Shown: one piece after another, positions 14,026 to 22,914 of the stretch
How positions within the stretch are numbered: position 1 is the first letter of the stretch
How the letters are laid out: each line of letters starts with the position of its first letter
DNA from: an uncultured Clostridia bacterium
Lineage (GTDB): Bacteria; Bacillota; Clostridia; Lachnospirales; Lachnospiraceae
Assembly (NCBI GenBank): GCA_946629525.1
Contig: CAMOXU010000022.1
Span: 1 to 33,996 of the forward strand
DNA: 33,996 bases
Reading direction: 5' to 3'
Notes under the pieces: model-generated
Told to the model about the DNA's origin: nothing
The model's database searches: none
The model's input: only the letters and a program-made list of their open reading frames with translations
Translations under genes and position numbers: made by a program

Positions 14026-16662
14026 TCAGCCAAGCCAGATCCCGACTTTACCGCACATTCCGGTCGGCTCCAGGGCTTCATGGAAGAAGTCGAAGGGCGG
14101 CTGCGGATAAGAAGCCGCGTCACGGGCCGGCGTCGTCGCCACCTCGATCTCGATCGTGTTGGCACCGGGCTGGAGAAGCTGCCCGACAGAAATCTGATAG
14201 GGCGGTGTGAGGACTGCTCCGGCGTTTTTCCCGTTCACGAACACGCGCATGACCTCATAAACCTCTTCCGCCGCAAGATAGGCCTCCGCAGGCTGCCTCC
14301 CGATCTGCAGTTCCCTGCGGTAGCGGATCGTTCCCGAGAAGTCCGGATCCGCGTCACTGATGGGAGTGAGCTCCTGCATCTTTTTCCATTCTCCCGCCGG
14401 AGATCCCTTTCCGGATTTCGTACACTGCACTTCCCAGTCTCCGGAGAGATCGATGAATTCACCGCACTCCGCGATCCGTTCGCTGACGTCCGGATGTTCT
14501 CCGCGAACTGCGATTCCATCCCTCTTTTCCATGAGCAGACAGCTCTCCCCGGGCTGCAGCCGGATCCGGATCTTCACTTTCCCCTCATTCCCGCTGCACT
14601 GTGCCTCCTCATATCCGTCTTCCGCAGCATCGTAATACACAAAATCCTTATCCGATTCCACTTCAAGAGACCCATCAAAGGCATGTTGCGCCGACTCGTT
14701 CACGAGCATCAGGACCTGACCGTCTTTTTTATAATGGTAGACCGTGACGAAAGACGCAGCCGGTGTGAGCGTGAGCTTTCCGGCCCCGATCTCACGGAGC
14801 TTTTCCGCCAGAGTGTCGAGCGGAACGACCGGGATCCGGCCAAGCGCCTCCGTATCTTCCGCAGCTCCGCTCTCATCGCTCAGGATGCCAAGCGGTCTTC
14901 TGCCCGCGAACCAGACCGGGAATCCTTCCGCGGACTTTGCAAATGCAGGAAGTCCCTCAGGCACATAGTCCGCACCCGGTACGAGCAGTGCGTCAAATGT
15001 CACTCCGTTCATGACCAGCCTGCCGCCTTCGAGAGAGCCCTTGTATGCGGGCAGATCCCGGAGCATATCGAGGCATACGATATCGAACTCGATCTGATTT
15101 TCAGTGAGGACTCGGCATACTTTCTGCATGGGCATGCGGTCTCCCGTCCAGTCCAGTTCGCCGTCGTAGAGTACAGCGACGGATGCGATGTGCTCTCCTC
15201 CGTTCAGCTGATCGCACATCCTGTTCGCGTATTTCATGAGCTCCGCAAAATACGGGAACTCGGGATTGTTCCCCCTCGCATAGAAGTGCGGCGGACAGTC
15301 GGGATCAGGGAACTCCGCCATGGAAAAGGCGTGCGGGACCAGATGGTTAATTCCTCTCACGAGCAGATGATCCAGCAGATGCTTCATATCGCGCACGCCG
15401 AACCCCCAGCCGTAGGCTCCGAAGAGTTCGCACATCGTGCGGCCCTTTTTCTTCGGGTCCAGATGTCCTCCGGAAGCGCCCATTTTCCCGAGCGCATAGT
15501 GGAAGAACTCGCCGTCCCCTTCCGCCATCAGCTTCCGCTCCTCCTTCGGAGCTCCGAAATAGTACTGACCGCCGATCACGTCGATCCCTGCCATATCCTG
15601 GCCTTCCATAGCCCGGAACCAGTGCGCGGCGCCGAGACCCAGCCGGCTGTGAACGCCGTTGTCCTCCACGACGTGTCCGATGTACTCTACGCCGTGCGCA
15701 CGGCACCACTCTCCGATGGGACGGGCAAAATTCTGCGCATACAGTTTGGATATGCAATCCATATAGTCGTAGCGGATCTGCGGCTCAAGCTTTTTCTCCG
15801 CGCTCTCCGCAAAGAGGAACGGGAGAAGGGCGCGGTATTTTTCCCCGTACCGCTTTTCCAGCATCTCCTCCGCCTCATCGCTCCAGGGAAGCGGCATTTT
15901 CTTTTTGCCGAGCTTCGTATCGAAGCTCTGCTCGCTGATATTTCCGAACTGGGGCTCGTCGGAGAAGAATCCGGCGATCGTCTTCCCGAACTCCGATGCG
16001 TACCGGGCGTAGTGTGCTTCATAGACGCCCTCGATCTGCGTGTGGGCCGACACCCTGTCGATCATATTGATATAAGTCGGATCTCCGCCGTCCGTCCTCG
16101 TGCGGTAGACCACGTGAACGCGCCACTGTCCCTCGGGAAGCTTGAAAGAGACCTTTCCGTCCCTGCACAGATCTGTCAGATCCACCGTCTCCTCGTGGAA
16201 TACATGCCCCTCGTCATAGCGGAGCGCCACGACGGAAACGACCGTATTCCTCGCCTGCTCCGCGTAATCGACCGGATTGCCGATCTCCCAGAAGCCGATC
16301 GTGGGCTTCAGCATCCGCTTTATATTGAGCGTAAGAGGGCGGCTCATCCCGAAGAGATCAGCCGTGGTGCAGGCAATGTACTGCTTTTTCCGCTCCGGGT
16401 GCTGTTCGATCAGACCGTTCGCATAACCCGTGGGAAAATGCTTGTCGTCCAGGATCCATATCTTCATATCCCGCTTTTTCGCCTCATCGAGGACGATGTC
16501 CATATCATGCCACCATCCGGGACCGCAGAAGTCCTTGTGGGGCCTTGCCTCCACACAGATCGCCCGGATACCGCACTCTGCGATTTTTTCGATCTCCTCG
16601 CGGATCACCTCTTCCGGCTCACCGCGCATCCATAAGAAAGGAAAAATATAGTTGTTCTTCAT
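14026..16662 (-). CDS. GH106-like glycoside hydrolase, probable alpha-L-rhamnosidase
   Basis: This is an 878-residue cytoplasmic protein with the layout of GH106-type enzymes: an N-terminal TIM-barrel part, a long middle region and a C-terminal galactose-binding-like beta-sandwich (about residues 750-878). Acidic candidates for catalysis are in FFSDEPQF (Glu236) and VVEDNG (Glu332). The N-terminus begins directly with the barrel (FPFLWMRGE), with no signal peptide, unlike many exported GH106 proteins. GAGAGG precedes the ATG at 16662. It follows the GPH symporter gene beyond a terminator-like hairpin. Rhamnose-decorated flavonoids would be a natural substrate here, but I cannot exclude another unsaturated or deoxy-sugar specificity. 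The family call is moderately firm; the activity is inferred. Confidence 0.7.
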   Translation of the reverse strand: MKNNYIFPFLWMRGEPEEVIREEIEKIAECGIRAICVEARPHKDFCGPGWWHDMDIVLDEAKKRDMKIWILDDKHFPTGYANGLIEQHPERKKQYIACTTADLFGMSRPLTLNIKRMLKPTIGFWEIGNPVDYAEQARNTVVSVVALRYDEGHVFHEETVDLTDLCRDGKVSFKLPEGQWRVHVVYRTRTDGGDPTYINMIDRVSAHTQIEGVYEAHYARYASEFGKTIAGFFSDEPQFGNISEQSFDTKLGKKKMPLPWSDEAEEMLEKRYGEKYRALLPFLFAESAEKKLEPQIRYDYMDCISKLYAQNFARPIGEWCRAHGVEYIGHVVEDNGVHSRLGLGAAHWFRAMEGQDMAGIDVIGGQYYFGAPKEERKLMAEGDGEFFHYALGKMGASGGHLDPKKKGRTMCELFGAYGWGFGVRDMKHLLDHLLVRGINHLVPHAFSMAEFPDPDCPPHFYARGNNPEFPYFAELMKYANRMCDQLNGGEHIASVAVLYDGELDWTGDRMPMQKVCRVLTENQIEFDIVCLDMLRDLPAYKGSLEGGRLVMNGVTFDALLVPGADYVPEGLPAFAKSAEGFPVWFAGRRPLGILSDESGAAEDTEALGRIPVVPLDTLAEKLREIGAGKLTLTPAASFVTVYHYKKDGQVLMLVNESAQHAFDGSLEVESDKDFVYYDAAEDGYEEAQCSGNEGKVKIRIRLQPGESCLLMEKRDGIAVRGEHPDVSERIAECGEFIDLSGDWEVQCTKSGKGSPAGEWKKMQELTPISDADPDFSGTIRYRRELQIGRQPAEAYLAAEEVYEVMRVFVNGKNAGAVLTPPYQISVGQLLQPGANTIEIEVATTPARDAASYPQPPFDFFHEALEPTGMCGKVGIWLG

Positions 16663-16685
16663 AAGATACCTCTCTTATATAGAAT

Positions 16686-16713
16686 GAAAAAGAGCGGAGG
16701 GTCACTCCGCTCT
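16686..16713 (-). terminator. Terminator between the symporter and GH106-like genes
   Basis: A perfect 9-bp stem (AGAGCGGAG 16691-16699 with CTCCGCTCT 16705-16713) closes a 5-base loop and is followed by a run of five T on the minus strand. The GH106-like gene starts only 29 bases beyond the stem and shows no promoter of its own, so read-through or conditional termination is likely. Confidence 0.8.
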
Positions 16714-16781
16714 TCGTCATGTCAGATTGCTGAACAGCTGACCCAATGATGCTCTGATCTGTCAGAAATCAGCTTCTTATA

Positions 16782-18191
16782 TTACTGTTTGTCCCATGCA
16801 TGCTTGCCTGCCTCAAGGTCCTCACGGATCTCTGCGACGCGCTTGTCAGAAAGCTTGTACCAGATCAGCGGGATGCAGGAAACAAGTGCGAGGATAGCCG
16901 GAAGCATGTTGACCATGAAGTTGATGCCCATCTGAGTGGAAGCAGTCTGTGCCTGATTCGGAACATAACCGACAGCCTCAAGAAGAAGGACAACAGGAGC
17001 GCAGATCGCAGTCGCCAGCTTGACGCCGAAGCTCAGCATGGAAGCCGCAAGACCTTCCTGGCGCTTTCCGAGCTTCCAGTCGCCGTACTCGAGGGAGTCG
17101 CCGACCATGCCGTAGCAGATGGCGGGAGCTCCGAATCCGAGAGATCCGATGAAGGATGCGCCGATCAGGAATACGGGATTGCTGGTGGGATTGAGGAACA
17201 GTGCCACAAAGCCTGCTGCCATGACCACATTCATAATGATCATATAGTTGCGCTTGCCGAACATCTTGGTGCCCCACGGAACCGTAAGTGTGCCGCAAAG
17301 CTGACCGACTGTCATGGCGGTGAACATAGTAGCAATGTACTGCGGGCCGCCTACGACGTAGATAACATGATAGACAAGGATTCCGTAACGACCGGTAACG
17401 CAGATGGTACCAATGACAGTTGCGATGACGACCATGAGCAGCTGATCGTTCTGGAACAGGCCCTTCATGTTGTCGATAAAGGAAGCCTTCTCAGCGGGAG
17501 CGCTTCCGTGAAGATGATCTGTATAGGTCTCTTTGCAGATCGCTGCGCAGAGCCAGAAAACAGGGATCAGGATCAGGGAGAAGATCACCGTTGCCACGAA
17601 ATAGCCGTGACCGTCTGCCATCTTCTCTCCGTTCGCGTTAACAGCAGAACTGAAGTGAAGGATCAGGGGCATAGCGACCATCGAAAGGATGATGCCGATG
17701 ATGGATGCGCCGGTACTTCTTGCCGTGGCAAGGAGCTGACGGACTCTGGAGTCAACCGCGATAACGTTGAGCAGCGCCTGATAAGCGATGGAGCATGCTG
17801 TGTAAGCCATGCCGGCGCCGATATAGCAAAGGCCGCAGAGGATTACCTTGGCCAGGCCCTGCACCGGGAATACCGTGAAGGTCAAAATATTGAAGATCGC
17901 AAGGACAGGCGGTGCGAACATCAGATAGGGGCGGAACTTACCCCAGCGGGTATTGGTGCGGTCAGCAATCTGTCCCATCATCGGGTCGTTGATCGCATCC
18001 CAGATTCTGGCGATCAGGACGATCGTGGAGATCGCCGCGCCCGTAAGTCCTACAACGTCCGTGTAGAAAATGTTCAGATAGTTGTTGATCATGTACCAGC
18101 TCATCTGGCATCCGATCTCGCCGAGTCCGTAGCCCACCAGAAGCTTCGGGCTGGCTTTTTCCTGCACTGCTGCAGCTCTCTTTTCTTCCAT
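16782..18191 (-). CDS. GPH-family glycoside:cation symporter
   Basis: This 469-residue, 12-segment transporter belongs to the glycoside-pentoside-hexuronide:cation symporter family (MelB, XynP and relatives) within the major facilitator group. The family signature around residues 65-90 is present: DAINDPMMGQIADRT followed by RWGKFRPYL. Length is usual. AGGAGG precedes the ATG at 18191. Members carry mono-, di- and small plant glycosides with Na+ or H+. Its place beside glycosidase and deglycosidase genes suggests uptake of intact glycosides, while the ABC system may take sugars. That split is inference. Confidence 0.88.
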   Translation of the reverse strand: MEEKRAAAVQEKASPKLLVGYGLGEIGCQMSWYMINNYLNIFYTDVVGLTGAAISTIVLIARIWDAINDPMMGQIADRTNTRWGKFRPYLMFAPPVLAIFNILTFTVFPVQGLAKVILCGLCYIGAGMAYTACSIAYQALLNVIAVDSRVRQLLATARSTGASIIGIILSMVAMPLILHFSSAVNANGEKMADGHGYFVATVIFSLILIPVFWLCAAICKETYTDHLHGSAPAEKASFIDNMKGLFQNDQLLMVVIATVIGTICVTGRYGILVYHVIYVVGGPQYIATMFTAMTVGQLCGTLTVPWGTKMFGKRNYMIIMNVVMAAGFVALFLNPTSNPVFLIGASFIGSLGFGAPAICYGMVGDSLEYGDWKLGKRQEGLAASMLSFGVKLATAICAPVVLLLEAVGYVPNQAQTASTQMGINFMVNMLPAILALVSCIPLIWYKLSDKRVAEIREDLEAGKHAWDKQ

Positions 18192-18343
18192 ATTTCTTTC
18201 CTCCTTTGATTTGCGCTCCGGTTCTCCCCTTCCTGCGGCAGATCCCTTCGTCGGATCTGTTGTCCAAAGCGCGTGAAGATATCACTGTGCGGGTCATCGA
18301 CCCTTTTTTCGGAAACAACACAGGATACTTAACAACTGCATTA

Positions 18344-18431
18344 ATTATCTTTTTTTAAGCACTTTTCCGATACTGTTTAACTGCCACATTCTCTTCCGTT
18401 CCTTGCAAAAAAGGATGAAACACCGTTGCAT
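18344..18431 (-). promoter_or_regulatory. Partial regulon-type operator upstream of the symporter gene
   Basis: A 23-base-spaced pair, ATGCAA (5' end 18431) and TTGCAA (18408), matches boxes 1 and 2 of the six regulon promoters. A third box and the GAAAAGAAT box are not found at the conserved distances. A GATAAT hexamer at 18344-18349 could serve as a -10. It may be a degenerate regulon member or a different arrangement. More TTGCAA-like words lie at 18465-18470 and 18485-18490. Nothing else is visible in the gap from 18192 to 18490. Confidence 0.35.
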
Positions 18432-18490
18432 CGCGAAAGGAATAGACCTTTTTTCTGCTCTTTTTTGCAAACTGAAATTTCGTTCTGCAA

Positions 18491-18514
18491 TTCAGGAACG
18501 CCTCAGCGTTCCTG
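18491..18514. repeat. Intergenic palindromic repeat, perfect copy
   Basis: This is the same element as at 12205-12228: TT then arms CAGGAACGC and GCGTTCCTG, here with loop CTCA. It lies 24 bases beyond the stop of the GH43 gene, again just after a minus-strand gene end. Confidence 0.8.
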
Positions 18515-18537
18515 CCGTATCGCGCGATGAGGTGCGA

Positions 18538-20169
18538 TCAAAGGTCCTCATACTCCGACCAGCAAAACAGCGCGCTGTTTCCGGACTTTTCTCCGTTTCC
18601 GCTGGCAAAGAGCGCAAGAACTTCTCCCACCATGCAGCCCACTTTCTCGGGATTGATGACAGCTCCGTCCGCACAGGCGAGTTCACGGAGCCCGTCTTCC
18701 CCGCTGCCATAGCGGAAGACATAGCGGTTCTCGTGAAGTTCCGTCTCGAGGATGATCTCCTCTCCTTCAAACGGCGCGGACGCAAGGATCGTCCGGTTCG
18801 TCGTCGACGTAAAGCCCGGGAAATACGGCTGCAGATCGTAATCCGCAGTGAACTGTACCAGCCGGACGACGGTCTTTCCGTCTTCGCAGCCAAGCTCCAG
18901 ATGCAGCTGATGGTTCATGGCCTGTACGATCGCGATCCCCGCGCAATCCTTCCCCCGCGGCACAAAGCGCATCCTGCAGGCGAAACGGCAATTCGGCTCG
19001 AGGCGTCTTCTGCAGACGAAGGCAAGAGAGTTGTTTTCCGGTCTCTTTGTTTCCATGGACAGAGGGCGAAGCGGATCCTGCGGCGCTTCCGGAATGCACG
19101 GAAGTGCAATTCCTTCCTCCGTACGGATCAGATATTTTTCGCCGTCGCTCCCCCAGAAGGACCAGGCAGGGCCGAGCTTTTCGCCTTCAAATTCGTCGCG
19201 CACCGGCTTCTTTTCCACCGGGAACCACGCGCTGCCCTCAGGAAGGGGATATTCCCACTCCACTTTGCCGGTCTCCTGCGTAAAGAGCGGCCACTCATCC
19301 TCCCATACCACAGGTACGATGAAGGTCTCTCTCCCCAGATTCTTGCTGACACCGCCGATCAGGCGGGACGCAAGGAATACCGCATACCAGTCACCGGCAT
19401 CCGTGCTTACGAGATCTGCATGCCCGGCGTTCTGGATCAGGGCCTTTTTCCCCATGTGCCGCATGGTAAGGATCGGATTGGAGGGGTTTCCCTCGTAGAG
19501 ACCGAGCGCCGAACGGCTTCTCGCGATCGTGGCACTGTGATACATTTCCGTACCGCCCTCCGCGATCAGCAGATAATACCAGTCTCCGATATGATAAATG
19601 TGTGGTGATTCCGGCGAAGCGACGCCCGCCATCGCGCCTCCCCACAGGGCAGTCGGTTCGGAGATCAGGCGGAAGTTCTCAATATCATATTCGGCCGCCC
19701 AGATTCCCTGCCGCATCCCGCCTTTTCCGTCCGGCCAGATATCGGCCGTTCCCATGATGTAGCATTTCCCGTCCGTGTCAAAAAAGATCGATGCATCGAT
19801 TCCGGGCACGTCGTCAAGGAAATGAGGTGCCGACCAGGGTCCCGCCGGATCCTTCGCCGTGACGATGAAGTTGCCCCGGTCGCTGAAATTGCAGTTAATA
19901 ATGTAGAATGTCCCGTTGTAATAGCGGATCGTCGGAGCCATGACGCCTCCGTTGCCCGTATTCTTCTCCACATAGAAGCCATTCTGCGGTGTCAGCACAT
20001 AGCCCAGCTGCTCCCAGTTCGCAAGATCCTTGCTGTGGAAGATCGGAAGGCCGGGGCTCAGTTCAAAACTTGAGCAGACAAGATAATAATCATCTCCCGT
20101 CCTGCAGATGGACGGATCCGGATAGAATCCCGGGATGATCGGGTTTTTGATCGTCCTGCTCATTGTCAT
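18538..20169 (-). CDS. GH43 family glycosidase (beta-xylosidase/arabinofuranosidase type)
   Basis: This is a five-bladed propeller glycosidase of family GH43 with a C-terminal beta-sandwich, as in XynB-type beta-xylosidases. The three acidic residues are in place: Asp18 (FYPDPS, base), Asp125 (GIDASIFF, pKa modulator) and Glu187 (SPESPH, acid). Residues from about 330 to the end form the C-terminal domain. At 543 residues it has the normal length for this type. No signal peptide is present, so it acts inside the cell on imported oligosaccharides or glycosides. Two ATGs, 20169 and 20163, share an AAAGGAGAGG site and either could be used. It follows the GH3 gene, with a long hairpin but no promoter motif between them. 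Confidence 0.88.
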   Translation of the reverse strand: MTMSRTIKNPIIPGFYPDPSICRTGDDYYLVCSSFELSPGLPIFHSKDLANWEQLGYVLTPQNGFYVEKNTGNGGVMAPTIRYYNGTFYIINCNFSDRGNFIVTAKDPAGPWSAPHFLDDVPGIDASIFFDTDGKCYIMGTADIWPDGKGGMRQGIWAAEYDIENFRLISEPTALWGGAMAGVASPESPHIYHIGDWYYLLIAEGGTEMYHSATIARSRSALGLYEGNPSNPILTMRHMGKKALIQNAGHADLVSTDAGDWYAVFLASRLIGGVSKNLGRETFIVPVVWEDEWPLFTQETGKVEWEYPLPEGSAWFPVEKKPVRDEFEGEKLGPAWSFWGSDGEKYLIRTEEGIALPCIPEAPQDPLRPLSMETKRPENNSLAFVCRRRLEPNCRFACRMRFVPRGKDCAGIAIVQAMNHQLHLELGCEDGKTVVRLVQFTADYDLQPYFPGFTSTTNRTILASAPFEGEEIILETELHENRYVFRYGSGEDGLRELACADGAVINPEKVGCMVGEVLALFASGNGEKSGNSALFCWSEYEDL

Positions 20170-20318
20170 TCCTCTCCTTTCATTCTTAATGCGGCCGGTC
20201 AAGTGCGAAACTGTGTGCTGTATGATAATTGTGCTGCCATTCAAACAATTTCATTCCGCACAAAGTTCCGCAAATTCCGCCCTAATGTGACCGGTGATTT
20301 TACATCGCTTTCCTGATT

Positions 20319-20374
20319 GCGTGGCCGCGATCCGCCGGAGACTTTCATCTCCGGAGCGATTCGCTTCCCCACGC
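20319..20374 (-). other. Long imperfect hairpin between GH3 and GH43 genes
   Basis: GCGTGG (20319-20324) pairs with CCACGC (20369-20374), and the centre CCGGAG/CTCCGG (20335-20340 with 20349-20354) closes the loop. The middle is imperfect. No T-run follows on the minus strand. It begins 8 bases after the GH3 stop codon. The remainder of the gap to the GH43 start shows no regulon motif. Confidence 0.5.
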
Positions 20375-20381
20375 GGCAGGA

Positions 20382-22583
20382 TCAGAATTTTACGGTAATC
20401 TCCGCCTGCATCAGGTCTCTCGAGTTGCCGCCCGCGTAAATTCTGAAGAGACCGTCCTCCAGACGGTATTTTCCTTCATTGTCCCAGAAGCCCATCTCTT
20501 TTTTGGGAAGCGCGAAGAGGACCTCTTTTGTCTCTCCCGCAGAAAGATGCACTCTCTCGTATCCCTTGAGCTCTCTGACCGGACGCACGAGGCTCGCCGT
20601 GACATCCTGCATGTAGAGCTGGGCGACTTCAACGCCGTCCCGCTCACCTGTATTAGCCACTTTCACGCGGATCTCCAGGTGATCCTCCTTCTCCTCCACG
20701 GCGAGATCGCTGTAAGCGTATGTCGTATAACCGAGGCCGTATCCGAAGGGGAAGAGGGCTTCCGCAGGCGCATCCAGATATTTGGATGTGAATTTGCTCT
20801 TTCCCGCAGGTCTTCCCGTGGAAGGATGATTGTAATAGATCGGGCACTGTCCGTTCACATACGGGAAGGATGCGGAAAGCTTCGCGCTCGGCGCTGCATC
20901 CCCGAAAAGGATCCTTGCGACTGCATTTCCCATCTGTATTCCCAGATGCCAGGCCTCGACCATGACCGGGAGATGCTCCGCCTCCCACCCAAGAGCAAGC
21001 GGTCTTCCGTTCATGAACACCGTGACGACCGGCTTTCCGGATTCCATGAGCTTTGCGAGCATCTCTCTCTGTCTGCCGGGAAGCGTGATATCCGCTTTGG
21101 ATGAGGCCTCACCGGACATCGCCGTGGTCTCCCCGACGATCGCGACGATCACGTCGCCGTCCGCGCATGCTGCCGCCAGCTCCTCCTCATTCAGGTTCCC
21201 CTCCGGACCGCCGCAGGGATAATAAGCGATCTCCGCGCCGGAATTCTTAAAGCCGTCCAGGATCGTGACGCAGTCCTCTTTCTTCCATCCCATCGCCCAG
21301 GCGCCGGTCACCTCATCCGCGGAATTCGCCAGAGTGCCGACCAGGCTGATCTTCTTCTTTTTGTCAAGCGGCAGGATATTTCCCTCATTCTTCAGAAGGA
21401 CGACCGATTCCTCCGCCGCCCTGCGCGCCAGCGCCGCATGTTCGGCCGGGATTCCCTTTTCATAGGCTTCGATGACTTCCTCCGGCACGTAGGGATGCTC
21501 GAAGAGGCCCAGCCACACCTTGACGGAGAGGATCCTTCTGACTGCCTCGTCAATCACCTCCAAAGAGACCTTCCCGCTCTCCACCGCTTCCTTCAGGTGA
21601 TCCTTATAGATATGCGTTCCCATATCCATATCCATTCCCGCAATTGCCGCCTGTATGCCTGCGTCCGCATCGTCCGCCGCGATTCCGTGAATGACGCATT
21701 CCTTGATCGCGTTGGCGTCGCTCACGACGAAGCCGGAAAGTCCCAGCTCACCTTTCAGGACATCGCGAAGCAGATACTTATTCACCGTACAGGGGACCCC
21801 GTTCATATCGTTGAAAGCCGCCATTACCGTTGCGGCGCCTTCCTCCATGGCTGCCCGGAACGTCGGCAGGTAGACATTGTAGAGCTGCGACGTGGACATG
21901 GATGTCGTATTATAGTCCCGTCCGCCCTCGCAGGCACCGTAGCAGATGTAATGCTTGGTGCAGGCTGCCACATAGTTTTCCGCAGAGGAGGTATCCCCCT
22001 GCAGTCCGCGGATCTTGGCCCGGGCGAATCTGCTTCCCAGATACGTATCCTCACCGGGTCCTTCCGAGACGCGTCCCCAGCGGGAATCGCGGGCAACATC
22101 GATCATGGGCGCGAAATTCCAGCTGATGCCGTGCGCTCTGGACTCCTTCGCGGCCATGCGCGCCGTCTCCGTAAGCAGCTCGTCGTCAAAGGATCCTGCC
22201 TCCGCGATTGCAATGGGAAATACGCTGCGAAGACCGTGGATCACGTCAAATCCGATGATTAGAGGAATCCCGAGCCTCGTCTCTTCAACAGCGATCTTCT
22301 GCAGCTCGTTCGCTTTCCTCGGGTCATTGCCCATGACTGATCCGACCAGTCCCGCCCGGATCTCCTCCTCGTGAAAATCCTGTTTGGCCGTAGACATGAG
22401 CCGCTCAAACTCCTCCTGAGGAAGCCTTCCGTCCGTGAGCATCTCGATCAGCTCCGAGAACGGCACGTCAAACCCCCCCACGATAGAGGGAGATTCCTGA
22501 TTCATCTGCCCGATCTTCTCCTCAAGCGTCATCTGTGACAGGATCGATTCCACTTTTTCCCGCTGTTCATTCGTAAGCTTCAT
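20382..22583 (-). CDS. GH3 family beta-glycosidase (beta-glucosidase/xylosidase)
   Basis: This is a 733-residue, cytoplasmic three-domain GH3 enzyme of the BglX kind. The TIM barrel carries the nucleophile Asp289 in FVVSDANAIKE (Ala follows instead of the more common Trp) and the substrate-binding KHY at 210-212. The alpha/beta sandwich holds the likely acid/base Glu492 in SGEASS. A fibronectin-III-like domain (about 640-733) ends the protein. GGGGGAA precedes the ATG at 22583. It is the first gene behind regulon promoter F. It probably removes beta-linked glucose or xylose, for example O-linked sugars on a flavonoid or disaccharide. Exact specificity cannot be read. Confidence 0.9.
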   Translation of the reverse strand: MKLTNEQREKVESILSQMTLEEKIGQMNQESPSIVGGFDVPFSELIEMLTDGRLPQEEFERLMSTAKQDFHEEEIRAGLVGSVMGNDPRKANELQKIAVEETRLGIPLIIGFDVIHGLRSVFPIAIAEAGSFDDELLTETARMAAKESRAHGISWNFAPMIDVARDSRWGRVSEGPGEDTYLGSRFARAKIRGLQGDTSSAENYVAACTKHYICYGACEGGRDYNTTSMSTSQLYNVYLPTFRAAMEEGAATVMAAFNDMNGVPCTVNKYLLRDVLKGELGLSGFVVSDANAIKECVIHGIAADDADAGIQAAIAGMDMDMGTHIYKDHLKEAVESGKVSLEVIDEAVRRILSVKVWLGLFEHPYVPEEVIEAYEKGIPAEHAALARRAAEESVVLLKNEGNILPLDKKKKISLVGTLANSADEVTGAWAMGWKKEDCVTILDGFKNSGAEIAYYPCGGPEGNLNEEELAAACADGDVIVAIVGETTAMSGEASSKADITLPGRQREMLAKLMESGKPVVTVFMNGRPLALGWEAEHLPVMVEAWHLGIQMGNAVARILFGDAAPSAKLSASFPYVNGQCPIYYNHPSTGRPAGKSKFTSKYLDAPAEALFPFGYGLGYTTYAYSDLAVEEKEDHLEIRVKVANTGERDGVEVAQLYMQDVTASLVRPVRELKGYERVHLSAGETKEVLFALPKKEMGFWDNEGKYRLEDGLFRIYAGGNSRDLMQAEITVKF

Positions 22584-22633
22584 AAAAATTCCCCCTATGC
22601 GTCGTATTTGCTGCGGACAGCATTTCTGCTTAC

Positions 22634-22761
22634 ATTTTACAGAAGAACCATACCTGCATTCTTTTCAGCAGTTCTGAAAGGGACTCTATCATTTGCAACC
22701 GATGAGCCCTTTTTCAGATAAACAAAGAACGGCTGCAACAAACATTCTTACTTTGTTGCAG
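22634..22761 (-). promoter_or_regulatory. Regulon promoter F, upstream of the GH3 gene
   Basis: Minus-strand 5' ends: CTGCAA 22761, TTGCAG 22738, TTGCAA 22698, GAAAAGAAT 22666, -10 TAAAAT 22639. Spacings are 23, 40, 32 and 27. As in promoter E, boxes 1 and 2 are the arms of an upstream terminator stem and the second gap is 40 rather than 30. Confidence 0.75.
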
Positions 22762-22764
22762 CCG
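22717..22764 (-). terminator. Terminator after the AraC-GH39 gene
   Basis: A perfect 13-bp stem (22730-22742 with 22752-22764) closes a 9-base loop; on the minus strand TTCTTTGTTT follows. It lies about 150 bases beyond the AraC-GH39 stop codon, and its arms contain operator boxes 1 and 2 of promoter F. Confidence 0.75.
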
Positions 22765-22785
22765 CTTTCATGATTCTTATTTTGT

Positions 22786-22875
22786 TTTATCTCAGTGTGA
22801 GAAGCCCCCCACTTCATAAGTAGCAGTTTATGACCAATTTGTCTCAGTGGGGGTCCAATCTCCCGCTGAGATAAA
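22786..22875. repeat. Nested palindrome of about 90 bp, MITE-like or structured RNA
   Basis: Three concentric inverted repeats are present: TTTATCTCAG/CTGAGATAAA (22786-22795 with 22866-22875), CCCCCACT/AGTGGGGG (22806-22813 with 22846-22853) and TCATAA/TTATGA (22814-22819 with 22828-22833). A further CTGAGACAAA word on the minus strand lies near 22837-22846. It stands between the AraC-GH39 stop and its terminator. I cannot match it to a known element. Confidence 0.6.
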
Positions 22876-22914
22876 CGCTCCGCGAGGATGTGCAGGCGCT
22901 TCGCGATCGTCTGC

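Noticed and set aside
14080-16635. A long plus-strand open frame opposite the GH106-like gene
   Set aside because: It is antisense to a gene with clear domains, has no ribosome binding site or recognisable motif, and arises from the codon usage of the real gene. The same holds for the long plus-strand frames at 5514-6905, 1724-2740 and 16800-18209.
18344-18431. A seventh full regulon promoter upstream of the symporter gene
   Set aside because: The 23-base box pair is present, but box 3 and GAAAAGAAT are missing at the conserved distances. It is listed only as a partial, low-confidence site.
20170-20381. A regulon promoter in front of the GH43 gene
   Set aside because: TTGCGG and similar words occur, but none has the conserved spacing and no GAAAAGAAT box is present.
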